From assembly GCA_964461135.1 (NCBI GenBank), contig CAYWTB010000143.1, positions 1 through 6,830 of the forward strand: DNA of 6,830 bases, read 5' to 3'. Position numbers and translations under genes: made by a program. Shown in pieces: positions 1-5,835 of this stretch. The first letter of the stretch is position 1; each line of letters opens with the position of its first letter. The notes under the pieces are model-generated. The model made no database searches. It was given only the letters and a program-made list of their open reading frames with translations, and was not told the origin of the DNA. Source of the stretch: RQOF01 sp964461135. Its GTDB lineage: Bacteria > Calditrichota > Calditrichia > RBG-13-44-9.

Positions 1-110
1 TCCATTTCTTTTATAAGTTCATTACTTTAGCAACTCTTTTTTAGAAGAACCATATATATAAATTAAGGAAGTAAGGTGAGCCCTCTTTTTTACCCTTGAT
101 TAAAAGATGA

Positions 111-140
111 CGAGCCTTTAAAAACTATTGTACCGGCTCG
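111..140 (-). terminator. Possible weak terminator stem-loop after the 128-residue gene
   Basis: CGAGCC (111-116) and GGCTCG (135-140) are perfectly complementary and enclose an 18-nt loop. The structure lies about 40 bases downstream of the stop codon of the minus-strand gene at 180-566. Read on the minus strand, the stem is followed by a short T-containing tract (TCATCTTTT), not a strong U-run. It could end transcription of that gene, but the six-pair stem and long loop make this a weak call. Confidence 0.25.
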
Positions 141-179
141 GTTAAGAATTTACATGTGAACTGATGATGATTCTTTTTG

Positions 180-566
180 TCAAGCATTCAGGTCGTTTTG
201 ATCCTCTTTCCTAAACGTCAGGTGGATCTGGGCGAATTTTCCGGGTTCGCTGTTAAATGCAAGAACGGCCTTGTAGGGTTCTAGTGCCTGAGAAACCTTT
301 TCACTGATGGGAGGGAAATCTGTCTTGCTGGTAAATACGGTGAAGGCCAGACTGTGACTTTTTTCGCCTGCATAGAGTGCTATTTGCATCGGTTGATCTG
401 CAAGCTGGCTGATATAATTGATAGAATAGTTAATCACTTTCACCAGCGGTTCAATATCTTCCACTTCGATCTTGCAGTCGAATTCCAGTGCGAGGCTGGC
501 ATCCATGCCTTTTTTTTCCTTAATCATCAACATTAAATTACGAAGATCTATGATTTCTTTATCCAT
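180..566 (-). CDS. Conserved-looking hypothetical protein, 128 residues, soluble
   Basis: I do not recognise this protein with certainty. It has no signal peptide or membrane segment. The N-terminal third is charged and helical. A central stretch, DIEPLVKVINYSINYIS (about residues 37-53), looks like the long helix carrying the N-box of GHKL-type ATPases (histidine kinases, anti-sigma factors). Alternating strands follow, and the protein ends in a strand-like AQIHLTF. The glycine-rich G1/G2 ATP-lid motifs of that fold are not visible, so at most this would be a degenerate, non-catalytic relative; that is inference. The ATG at 566 is supported by AAGGGG about eight bases upstream on the minus strand. 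The gene lies 155 bases downstream of, and in the same direction as, the acyl-CoA synthetase remnant, but the gap and the decay of that neighbour give no functional link. Codon use looks normal and the frame is intact, so it is probably a real gene. Confidence 0.75.
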   Translation of the reverse strand: MDKEIIDLRNLMLMIKEKKGMDASLALEFDCKIEVEDIEPLVKVINYSINYISQLADQPMQIALYAGEKSHSLAFTVFTSKTDFPPISEKVSQALEPYKAVLAFNSEPGKFAQIHLTFRKEDQNDLNA

Positions 567-721
567 GGGAAAATCCCCTTATTGAGTATTGTTTAAAACA
601 GGCCGGAATCATCCTATATTCCCGGCACGGTCTGCATATTTTACAACACTTATCCAATAAAAAGAAAATAAAAAATTTTTAGCAGGAATGTTATATCAGA
701 TTACGAAAATTTATGGGCCAT

Positions 722-1883
722 CTAACCCAGGTCTCCGGTATGCAACCAGCCATCTCTGAGTACTTCAGCGGTCTCTTGTAGCCGGTTGTAATATTCCTGC
801 ATAATATTCCGGCCGCGTGCCACGATTTTTCCATCACGGGTGGTTACCTCCAGGCAGGGCATGGGCTGCCCGGCCGAACTGATCTTCCAATGGCCAGGAC
901 GGGTAAAGGTAATCATCGGCGCGGCCTCGGTCATTCCAAATCCCTCCAGTATCTCAAATCTGAGAGTTTTAAAATCCCGCCCCACATCTTCATCCAGTTT
1001 CGCCCCGCCACAAACCATATAGTCTACTTTACCCCCAAACTTATCGTGCACTCTTCGGAAAAGTTTTCGGGAGAACGGTTTCGAACTTAGCAGCGCTGCC
1101 ACTCTGAAGAGTAAACGGGCAGAATCCCGGAAATTATTTTATCCATGATTCCCTTACGTCTAGCCTTATACAGGCGCGGCACACCGATGATAATTCTGAT
1201 CCCGTTGTTCTGAAGAGTGGTTATAATGTCATCGGATACCCTGGAGGGAGAAAATGCCACGGTTGCCCCCACCGAAATTGGGGCTATGAGGGTGCCCATC
1301 AGCGGGAGAATATGATGTAACGGAAGCTGGGCCATCAACCCCAGCCTGGTTGTTGTAAAGATGGGAATATCACAGGACACTGCTTCAATATTGGCCTGCA
1401 GGTTATCAAAAGACGGCATGACTCCCTTGGGAGAACCGGTGGTTCCGGAGGTATAAATAATCACTGCGGTCTTCTGCAGGTCTGAAATATTTATTTCCAG
1501 CGGAACATAGTCAGCAATATTATATTTTTGATCCTCAAAGAGATATACCTTTATGTCATAATTCAACATTTTACGGGCGAGCTCAAATGTTGCCGGATTA
1601 TCCCGTGAACAGAAAATGACTTCGGGCCGGCAATCATTCAAAATATAAGCAACATCTTTTGCCGGAGCCATGAAATCGATGGGGACCAGAACGGCTTCAT
1701 TCTTCCAGGCAGCATAGAATGCATGAACCCATTCCAGCCGGTTGCCGGAGAAAATTGCTACTTTGGAAGTTTCCCCGGGGGGAAGAGGGTGGAATAATAG
1801 TGAATATGCTGCAAGAGGTTGGTGTAACTGATCCTGTTTTCCTGCCATACCAGTGCAATGCGCTCACTTTTTTCAATTCGCAA
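722..1883 (-). pseudogene. Frameshifted and C-terminally truncated long-chain acyl-CoA synthetase (AMP-binding)
   Basis: The intact family activates fatty acids with ATP and CoA through an acyl-adenylate. Three reading frames join into one recognisable protein. The first (about 1883-1777) encodes SERIALVWQENRISY. The second (about 1776-1127) carries KVAIFSGNRLEWV, the P-loop motif IIYTSGTTGSPKGVM and IIGVPRLY. The third (about 1125-722) carries FGGK, LEGFGMTEAAPMITF and DGWLHTGDLG. Restoring one base in the C/G run at 1773-1782 and one at the CCC at 1126-1128 would rejoin all three frames. The last frame ends in TAG directly after TGDLG, and the next 100 bases show none of the expected C-terminal lid (the GRKKE hinge and catalytic lysine). 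About 385 residues remain of a usual 550-600. There is no ATG at the 5' end; a TTG at 1883 preceded by AAGGAAAACCCG is the likeliest start. The frameshifts alone could be sequencing errors, but the missing C-terminus makes this a genuine remnant. Isolated parts could still be translated. Confidence 0.85.
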
Positions 1884-2043
1884 CGGGTTTTCCTTTCAGG
1901 TTGAAATTTTGCAAAGTATAAGAAAGTTTTGTGAATTTGTAAAGGAAAAGATGGATGACCAAGAGAAAAGTTACAAAATTTCCTGTTGTGTTGAAATCAT
2001 TCCTTCATCAAAACTTCATACTACAACTTTATCATATTCAACC

Positions 2044-2077
2044 CAAAGAGGGAGCAAGGATGAAACCTGCCCCTTTG
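2044..2077. other. Bulged stem-loop, possible RNA structure or relic terminator
   Basis: CAAAG-A-GGG (2044-2052) pairs with CCC-CTTTG (2070-2077) with a single bulged A. Inside it, AGG (2057-2059) pairs with CCT (2066-2068). No T-run follows on either strand and no plus-strand gene precedes it, so a terminator role is not well supported. Confidence 0.3.
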
Positions 2078-2315
2078 TTTCCTGAATAATTTCAGTTCAG
2101 TCAGAGATGTTAAGTTGGAACCCCTCATTTTCACTCCCCCGGCGGACAGCGAAACTGCCGATTATCGTCTTTTTACGCTGATTCCACTTTTAGCCACCCA
2201 TTCCGGCAGGACAAAATTATTCCTATAAGGTATATGCAACTGAAATTAATATGATTATTGCTTTTGCTCCGAGAATGTTATGGTAATATATTGTTATTTT
2301 TATACTTAGTGAGCC

Positions 2316-2444
2316 AGTCATTTCGAGCGAAGTCCCGGTTTACTGGGACGTAGCCGAGAAATCTTTATAAGTTCAATAGATTCCTCCCTGTCTGGCCGCC
2401 GGACAGGCACTTCGCTCATTTCATTCACTTCGGTCGGAATGACT
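2316..2444. repeat. 129-bp element with 18-bp imperfect inverted terminal arms (MITE/REP-like)
   Basis: The left arm AGTCATTTCGAGCGAAGT (2316-2333) and the reverse complement of the right arm (2427-2444) agree at 16 of 18 positions. Inside are nested small inverted repeats: CCCGG/CTGGG (2334-2347), a GAGAAATC versus GATTCCTC pair around 2354-2387, and CTGTC/GACAG (about 2388-2407). The element has no coding capacity. From memory, very similar palindromes beginning with CATTTCGAGCGAAG and containing GAGAAATCT are scattered in many copies through Bacteroidota/Ignavibacteriota-type genomes. Copy number cannot be judged from this window. It sits between the decayed synthetase gene and the kinase gene. 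Confidence 0.7.
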
Positions 2445-2628
2445 TTTAAATTTTATTTTTCGGATTTAAGGCAATAATCATAAAAATTAATTTACCGGCT
2501 ACGCCCTAATTGCCGGCACTCCCGGATATTACGCATAAAAATGTACCGCTATCGTTAAAATAGCCGTATATTTTTCCGTTCCGGTGAAGGAACTAATAAA
2601 ACAGATCAGTCATAATAATATAAAATTT

Positions 2629-2657
2629 TTGAATAAAGTTTACTCCTGTTATATAAA
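2629..2657 (+). promoter_or_regulatory. Candidate sigma-70-like promoter for the kinase/DUF3037 pair
   Basis: TTGAAT and TATAAA are separated by 17 bases. They lie 21 bases before the kinase ATG and would give a very short leader. In such an AT-rich spacer this could occur by chance, and FCB-group organisms often use a different promoter consensus, so this is only a candidate. Confidence 0.25.
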
Positions 2658-2677
2658 AAAGGAAATGACAGCAGAAA

Positions 2678-3457
2678 ATGAGAACGGTTGTAGCCACTGA
2701 ATATATTGACCCTCTGCGTGAAGGGGGATCGCTGCCGGCCATTATCCGGGCAGATGACGGGGAAATTTATGCCATGAAATTCCTGGGTGCCGGGCAGGGC
2801 GAACGAGCATTGATTGCCGAGCTGCTTTCAGGCGAAATTGCCCGGCAGCTTGGGTTTAACGTGCCGGAAATCGTTCTCATGGAACTCGATCCGGTGGTTG
2901 GACGCAGCGAACCGGATGCCGAAATACAGGACCTGTTGAAGGCCAGTGCCGGTATCAATCTGGGATTGAAATTCCTTAGCCATTCATCTGCTTTTAATTT
3001 GCTGGCACCACCCGAACCGTCTGCCGAATTTGCCTCCAGGCTGGTATGGTTTGATGCCTTCGTTACCAATGTGGACCGTTCGCCACGCAATGTGAATATG
3101 CTAATCCACATGGGTAAAATCTGGTTGATTGATCATGGTGCAACCCTTAATTTTCATCACAACTGGCAGGATCATATGAAACAAAGTGAAACACCCTTTC
3201 CTTTCATTAAACACCATGTGCTTCTGCTCCTGGCAGACCATATTGAGGTTGCCGACCGGGATGCCGGCACCCGCCTCAAAAAATCGTTTTTCGAAGAGAT
3301 AACCGAGCTGATCCCGGATGCATGGTTACCACCCGGCAAATTATTTAACAGCCCCGATGAATACCGGAAGGGCTATATTGAATATTTAACCCACAGGCTG
3401 CAGATGTCGGAAATTTTCGCGGAGGAGGCCATTCGTGCCCGCTCACATCTCATATGA
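2678..3457 (+). CDS. HipA-like protein kinase (HipA_2 family), 259 residues
   Basis: This is a small, stand-alone kinase-fold protein related to the C-terminal lobe of HipA, the Ser/Thr kinase toxin that phosphorylates aminoacyl-tRNA synthetases in classical systems. Motifs occur in the expected order: a glycine-rich loop REGGSLP (residues 14-20), a probable ATP-binding lysine in AMKF (K34), the helix ALIAELLSGEIARQLG (44-59), the catalytic-loop-like FVTNVDRSPRN (128-138, with D133 and N138 as likely catalytic and Mg-binding residues) and the metal-binding IDHG (D152). All key residues are present, so it is probably active. It lacks the N-terminal HipA domain, and the length fits the short family. 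The start ATG at 2678 has only a weak purine tract (AAAAAAGGAAA) 13 or more bases upstream. It overlaps the downstream DUF3037 gene by 23 bases, which suggests joint function. No HipB-like DNA-binding antitoxin gene is present. The substrate is unknown; a toxin role is not shown. Confidence 0.9.
   Translation: MRTVVATEYIDPLREGGSLPAIIRADDGEIYAMKFLGAGQGERALIAELLSGEIARQLGFNVPEIVLMELDPVVGRSEPDAEIQDLLKASAGINLGLKFLSHSSAFNLLAPPEPSAEFASRLVWFDAFVTNVDRSPRNVNMLIHMGKIWLIDHGATLNFHHNWQDHMKQSETPFPFIKHHVLLLLADHIEVADRDAGTRLKKSFFEEITELIPDAWLPPGKLFNSPDEYRKGYIEYLTHRLQMSEIFAEEAIRARSHLI
3421..3428 (+). promoter_or_regulatory. Strong Shine-Dalgarno inside the kinase gene that sets the DUF3037 start
   Basis: GGAGGAGG lies within the last codons of the kinase gene, six bases before the GTG at 3435. 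It supports this GTG as the start, and it implies translational coupling because the ribosome reading the kinase gene passes over it. Confidence 0.75.
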
Positions 3458-3824
3458 TTATACGGTTATCCGTATCGTTCCATATGTGGAAAGGCAGGAA
3501 TTTATTAATGCCGGTGTGATCCTCTATTGCAGATCCCGCCATTTTCTGGATGCCCTGATCGATTTCCGGTTGAAGCGCCTGAAATCCTTGGCCCCACATG
3601 CCGATCTGGAAATGATTCGATCCCACCTAAAGGTGATTCAAAACATTTGCACAGGAAATGACTTAGCAAATTCTCTCCAAAGCATGAGTCAGTCGCAACG
3701 TTTTCACTGGCTGATTTCGCCCAGCAGCACCATCATTCAGGTTTCACCGGTACACAGCGGCATCTGTCAGGATCCGGCCCTGGCCCTGCGAAATCTGTAC
3801 CGGATGTTTGTTCCCGATCGCTGA
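3435..3824 (+). CDS. DUF3037 family protein, 129 residues
   Basis: This is a small cytoplasmic protein with no signal or membrane segment. Family-like motifs are YDYTVIRIVPYVERQEFINAG (about residues 7-27), a helical middle (about 55-72), RFHWLISP (89-96) and SPVHSG (104-109). The order and length fit a complete DUF3037 protein. It begins at GTG 3435, with an excellent ribosome site, and overlaps the kinase stop codon by 23 bases in another frame. From memory, DUF3037 genes are commonly found directly beside HipA-like kinase genes, so it is likely a partner, substrate or regulator of the kinase. No biochemical role is known to me. It has no helix-turn-helix of the HipB kind, so if the pair is a toxin-antitoxin module it is not a conventional one. 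The end is followed by an AT-rich spacer without a clear terminator. Confidence 0.88.
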   Translation: MPAHISYDYTVIRIVPYVERQEFINAGVILYCRSRHFLDALIDFRLKRLKSLAPHADLEMIRSHLKVIQNICTGNDLANSLQSMSQSQRFHWLISPSSTIIQVSPVHSGICQDPALALRNLYRMFVPDR

Positions 3825-4077
3825 CCGGCATTTCGAGAAAAAAAATTCTTTTACCCAATCTCATCTGACTCATAATAAATGTTTTTACAAATAAATCAGT
3901 TCGAAAATTCTTAAAGTACACCTTATATTACATTGTGGGGAAAGCTTTGCGAGGAGTTTGCTCCGCGATGCATGAATATCTCCGTCATCAGTAAGCTGAC
4001 ATTATGGAAAACATAAAGTCGGTATATTGATTTACTTTTAAGGCAGAATAAGAACCTTTTACACTGGAGGAGGTCCA

Positions 4078-4632
4078 ATGAAACAACTCTTGATATTTCT
4101 GGGAATTTTAATCGTTGTTGTGGCTGTTTTTTTTCTGATCTTTATCTATTCCGGTATTTACAATGTCAGCGCACTGGATCATCACAGTGCATTTGTCAGC
4201 TGGGTATTATCAACTACTATGGAAAAGTCGGTTGCACATCATGCAAAGGATATTCAAGTCCCTTCCGCCACCGATTCAAGTGCCCTGGTAAAAGGCTTCG
4301 ATAATTACCGTCACATGTGTCTCGGCTGCCATGGAGCTCCGGGTATTTCGCAGGGAAAAATGGCCGGGGGTCTCTATCCCGATCCTCCAAAATTAGTGGA
4401 AACGGCAGATGAGTGGAGCGCGGCAGAGCTTTTCTGGATAACCAAGAATGGTATAAAAGATACCGGTATGCCCGCCTGGGGACCCATAGTGTCAGACCAG
4501 GATATCTGGGATATTGTTGTTTTTCTGGGTCAATTGCTTTCCATGAGCTTTGAAGATTTTCAGGCTATGCAGATAAGTGTGGAAGCGCAGGCGGGAAAGC
4601 CGAAAACCAATCAATCCGGTAAAAAGGATTAA
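4078..4632 (+). CDS. Membrane-anchored mono-haem c-type cytochrome, 184 residues
   Basis: This is an electron carrier on the outer face of the cytoplasmic membrane. Residues 4-24 form one uncleaved hydrophobic anchor (LLIFLGILIVVVAVFFLIFIY). A linker with SALDHH and LSTTMEKSVAHHAKDI (about 31-59) follows, then a class I cytochrome c domain. That domain has one haem-attachment motif CLGCH (C81, C84, H85) and a probable axial methionine in GMPAW (M131), and it ends with the helix DQDIWDIVVFLGQL. The last 30 residues are polar. The start at 4078 follows a near-perfect GGAGGAGG (4066-4073). The gene stands alone: the kinase pair ends 250 bases upstream and a GC-rich palindromic spacer follows. 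No oxidase, reductase or cytochrome-maturation gene is nearby, so its electron partner cannot be named. The linker-plus-domain layout matches a family annotated simply as cytochrome c in many anaerobic and FCB-group bacteria. Confidence 0.92.
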   Translation: MKQLLIFLGILIVVVAVFFLIFIYSGIYNVSALDHHSAFVSWVLSTTMEKSVAHHAKDIQVPSATDSSALVKGFDNYRHMCLGCHGAPGISQGKMAGGLYPDPPKLVETADEWSAAELFWITKNGIKDTGMPAWGPIVSDQDIWDIVVFLGQLLSMSFEDFQAMQISVEAQAGKPKTNQSGKKD

Positions 4633-4676
4633 GCATATTTAGATTTGTTAAAACTCCGAGTGTTTTTCAATACAAC

Positions 4677-4688
4677 GGTGGGCCCACC
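4677..4688. repeat. 12-bp perfect palindrome GGTGGGCCCACC
   Basis: It is self-complementary over its full length and opens a run of GC-rich inverted repeats that ends near 4820. A second perfect hairpin, CTGTCCG (4715-4721) with CGGACAG (4731-4737), follows. It may be part of a folded recombination site or of a palindromic repeat; a protein-binding role cannot be excluded. Confidence 0.5.
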
Positions 4689-4724
4689 CGGCCTTAGACG
4701 GACCTTGGACGGGCCTGTCCGGTA

Positions 4725-4831
4725 GCCTAACGGACAGCTCAAGTCTAACACGCGAGCACGCGGTCTTTTCTGCCATCGTGAAGTTTCTTGAACGTGCTCG
4801 CGCAGCTTGGCCGCAGGCCTTTATGTTAAAA
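4725..4831 (+). repeat. attC-like structured site, candidate 1
   Basis: The left box GCCTAAC (4725-4731) fits the integron R'' consensus RYYYAAC exactly. The right box GTTAAAA (4825-4831) fits GTTRRRY except for the last base. Between them are nested complementary arms: CAAG (4740-4743) with CTTG (4806-4809), and a perfect 10-bp stem CGCGAGCACG (4751-4760) with CGTGCTCGCG (4793-4802) around a 32-nt loop. The arms from box to stem are 19 and 22 bases. The 107-bp length is in the usual attC range. The region is much more GC-rich than its flanks, and the next gene starts 20 bases after the right box. Weak points are the irregular bulges and the imperfect right box. It could instead be a palindromic intergenic repeat. 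Confidence 0.4.
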
Positions 4832-4850
4832 CTAAAATCATGAGGACGAT

Positions 4851-5333
4851 ATGAAGACAAACAACCTTTTTCTGTGTACCATATTTAGTTTTATCTTTAT
4901 TAGTTATTTTAGTATTTTTGCGCAGGAAGCAGATGTCAGAAAGGTTTTAGAATCAGTGGGAGATGAGATTAATAGAGCGGTTTTATCAGGCGATTATGAA
5001 ACAGTAATGTCTCATTTTACCGATGATGTTATTATTTTTCCTATTTTTCAAGCCCCCATAAAAGGTAAGCAGGCGTATCGAAAGGCAGTAAATAAATTGA
5101 AAGAAAAGGGAGTCAAATATCAATCAATAAATGGTACTTCTACAGAAATCTGGGAATGTGGTAATATGGTTTATGAGATAGGGACATTTGGCATGTCATT
5201 GGTTACCAAGGATTCGTCTAAACCTACCGCTTATTATGGTTCATATTTTAACATATGGCAGAAACAATCTGATAGGAGCTACAAGCTAAAGTATATGATC
5301 AGCAATCTGGATTTCAATCCCTTTGAAAAGTGA
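4851..5333 (+). CDS. Secreted SnoaL/DUF4440-like (NTF2-fold) protein, 160 residues
   Basis: Residues 1-24 form a signal peptide: MKTNN, then a hydrophobic core, ending SIFA with likely cleavage before QEAD. The mature part has the cone-shaped NTF2-like pattern. An amphipathic helix DVRKVLESVGDEINRAVLSGDYE is followed by the hallmark FTDDVIIFP (about residues 56-64), then KGKQAYRKAVNKLKEKG, then alternating strands including GNMVYEIGTFGMSL and AYYGSYFNIWQKQ, and a final lysine-rich strand. This order matches DUF4440/SnoaL-like proteins, whose substrates vary widely and often are unknown; no active-site set can be assigned here. The ATG at 4851 is preceded by AGGA four bases away. A slightly earlier ATG at 4839 is out of frame and stops at once. 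The gene sits between two attC-like sites, as a cassette gene would, and is visibly more AT-rich than the cytochrome and kinase genes. Confidence 0.82.
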   Translation: MKTNNLFLCTIFSFIFISYFSIFAQEADVRKVLESVGDEINRAVLSGDYETVMSHFTDDVIIFPIFQAPIKGKQAYRKAVNKLKEKGVKYQSINGTSTEIWECGNMVYEIGTFGMSLVTKDSSKPTAYYGSYFNIWQKQSDRSYKLKYMISNLDFNPFEK

Positions 5334-5370
5334 AATATTCTAAACGAAATTAATTGAACCTGGGCATCAA

Positions 5371-5482
5371 ACTAACGCGAAGGGCTCGGAGTTTTTTGAT
5401 TGCCGGATTATCAATTTGAATTTCCCGGCTTTTAAAATATAACTTAGCCCACGCCTTCGGGCTTAAGCCCTGTACGTTAACC
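5371..5482 (+). repeat. attC-like site (best candidate), integron cassette recombination site
   Basis: The ends are mirror-symmetric: TAACG (5373-5377), three-base spacer CGA, AGGGCT (5381-5386) on the left; AGCCCT (5466-5471), three-base spacer GTA, CGTTA (5475-5479) on the right. Every base of the two outer boxes and the two inner boxes is complementary, while the spacers are not. That is the R''-L''...L'-R' plan of attC sites. The interior adds a GCCGG/CCGGC pair (about 5402-5432) and an AGCCC/GGGCT hairpin (about 5447-5464). The site is 112 bp long, starts 37 bases after the upstream stop codon, and the next gene begins 30 bases after the right box. Cleavage would fall after G5476 (G^TTAACC). 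The outer bases deviate from the RYYYAAC/GTTRRRY consensus, and no integrase gene is visible. Confidence 0.55.
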
Positions 5483-5500
5483 GAGAAATATATTAAATTG

Positions 5501-5506
5501 AAGGAG
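5501..5506 (+). promoter_or_regulatory. Ribosome binding site fixing the start of the four-helix membrane protein
   Basis: AAGGAG lies six bases before ATG 5513. It overlaps the codons that a longer TTG-started frame (5498) would use, so the ATG is the real start. Confidence 0.8.
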
Positions 5507-5512
5507 ATAATC

Positions 5513-5833
5513 ATGAGTGATAAGTCCCGTGTACCAAATGTTTTATGGATTGCAATAATAAGTTTGGCGGTCTTTAGTGTATTTCATTTTATCATAGGAT
5601 TTTCGAAGCCAATACAGTTTTTTGCTCTTGCAATAAATATAGTTCTAATCTTCGGCCTTCTTCGAGTATCCAAATGGGCATATTTTCTATCAATTTTGAC
5701 TTCGCTTTTAGGCCCATTTATTTTATCATTTGAGAGGACAATTTACTTTTACCTTATTCTTCTTTTAAATTGCACAGTACTAATACCAGTTTTGATTAGT
5801 ACTAAATACTTTTTCACAAAAAGTCCCAAGTAA
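5513..5833 (+). CDS. Small four-helix integral membrane protein, 106 residues, unknown function
   Basis: The protein is almost entirely hydrophobic, with four predicted membrane segments at about residues 10-30, 34-50, 55-72 and 76-95. A short N-terminal tail (MSDKSRVPN) and a lysine-rich C-terminal tail (KYFFTKSPK) are polar. Short loops contain SKP, RVSKWAY and SFERT. No catalytic or transport motif is visible and I cannot name a family with confidence. The start at ATG 5513 is set by AAGGAG six bases upstream. The gene lies 30 bases after the right box of the attC-like site and is followed five bases after its stop codon by a second candidate attC. Small membrane proteins without known function are frequent cassette cargo. 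No promoter of its own is evident; expression may depend on readthrough from upstream. Confidence 0.8.
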   Translation: MSDKSRVPNVLWIAIISLAVFSVFHFIIGFSKPIQFFALAINIVLIFGLLRVSKWAYFLSILTSLLGPFILSFERTIYFYLILLLNCTVLIPVLISTKYFFTKSPK

Positions 5834-5835
5834 TC

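Larger units (their letters stand above)
1884..2677. other. Gene-free stretch of about 790 bases containing a stem-loop and a palindromic repeat element
   Basis: No reading frame here has a convincing protein. The open frame at 1858-2085 on the plus strand is antisense to the 5' end of the synthetase remnant and has no family-like motifs. Two structures stand out: the stem-loop at 2044-2077 and the inverted-repeat element at 2316-2444. A smaller CCGGC/GCCGG hairpin lies near 2496-2516. A sigma-70-like pair, TTGAAT (2629-2634) and TATAAA (2652-2657) spaced by 17 bases, lies just before the kinase gene. The rest is AT-rich and unremarkable. Confidence 0.6.
4646..4833. repeat. 10-bp direct repeat TGTTAAAACT bracketing the GC-rich spacer
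   Basis: TGTTAAAACT occurs at 4646-4655 and again at 4824-4833, 178 bases apart. The first copy is 14 bases after the cytochrome stop and the second is 17 bases before the next gene. Such a pair can mark the two ends of an inserted unit, for example a gene-less integron cassette with G^TT boundaries, or a target-site duplication. In an AT-rich background it may also be chance. Confidence 0.4.

Noticed and set aside
1858..2085. 75-residue plus-strand open frame
   Set aside because: Its first part is antisense to the synthetase remnant, the rest covers the stem-loop, and its composition is not protein-like.
2767..3111. 114-residue minus-strand open frame inside the kinase gene
   Set aside because: It is the shadow of a gene with clear kinase motifs on the opposite strand.
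2678..3824. Classical HipBA toxin-antitoxin operon
   Set aside because: No HipB-type helix-turn-helix gene is present and the kinase lacks the N-terminal HipA domain; the partner is DUF3037.
3733..3921. 62-residue minus-strand open frame at the end of the DUF3037 gene
   Set aside because: It overlaps a well-supported coding region antisense and has no motif or ribosome site.
3950..3967. GGAG-TTTG-CTCC mini-hairpin in the spacer before the cytochrome gene
   Set aside because: The stem is only four pairs plus a mismatch-separated CG pair and no T-run follows. It may be a worn repeat of the GCGAGGAG kind, but this cannot be supported from one copy.
4251..4350. Possible multihaem cytochrome
   Set aside because: Only one CxxCH motif (CLGCH) is present in the whole 184-residue protein.
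4648..4860. 70-residue minus-strand open frame antisense to the GC-rich spacer
   Set aside because: It lies on the palindromic spacer, overlaps the next gene's start, is arginine-rich as expected from translated GC repeats, and has no ribosome site or family motif.
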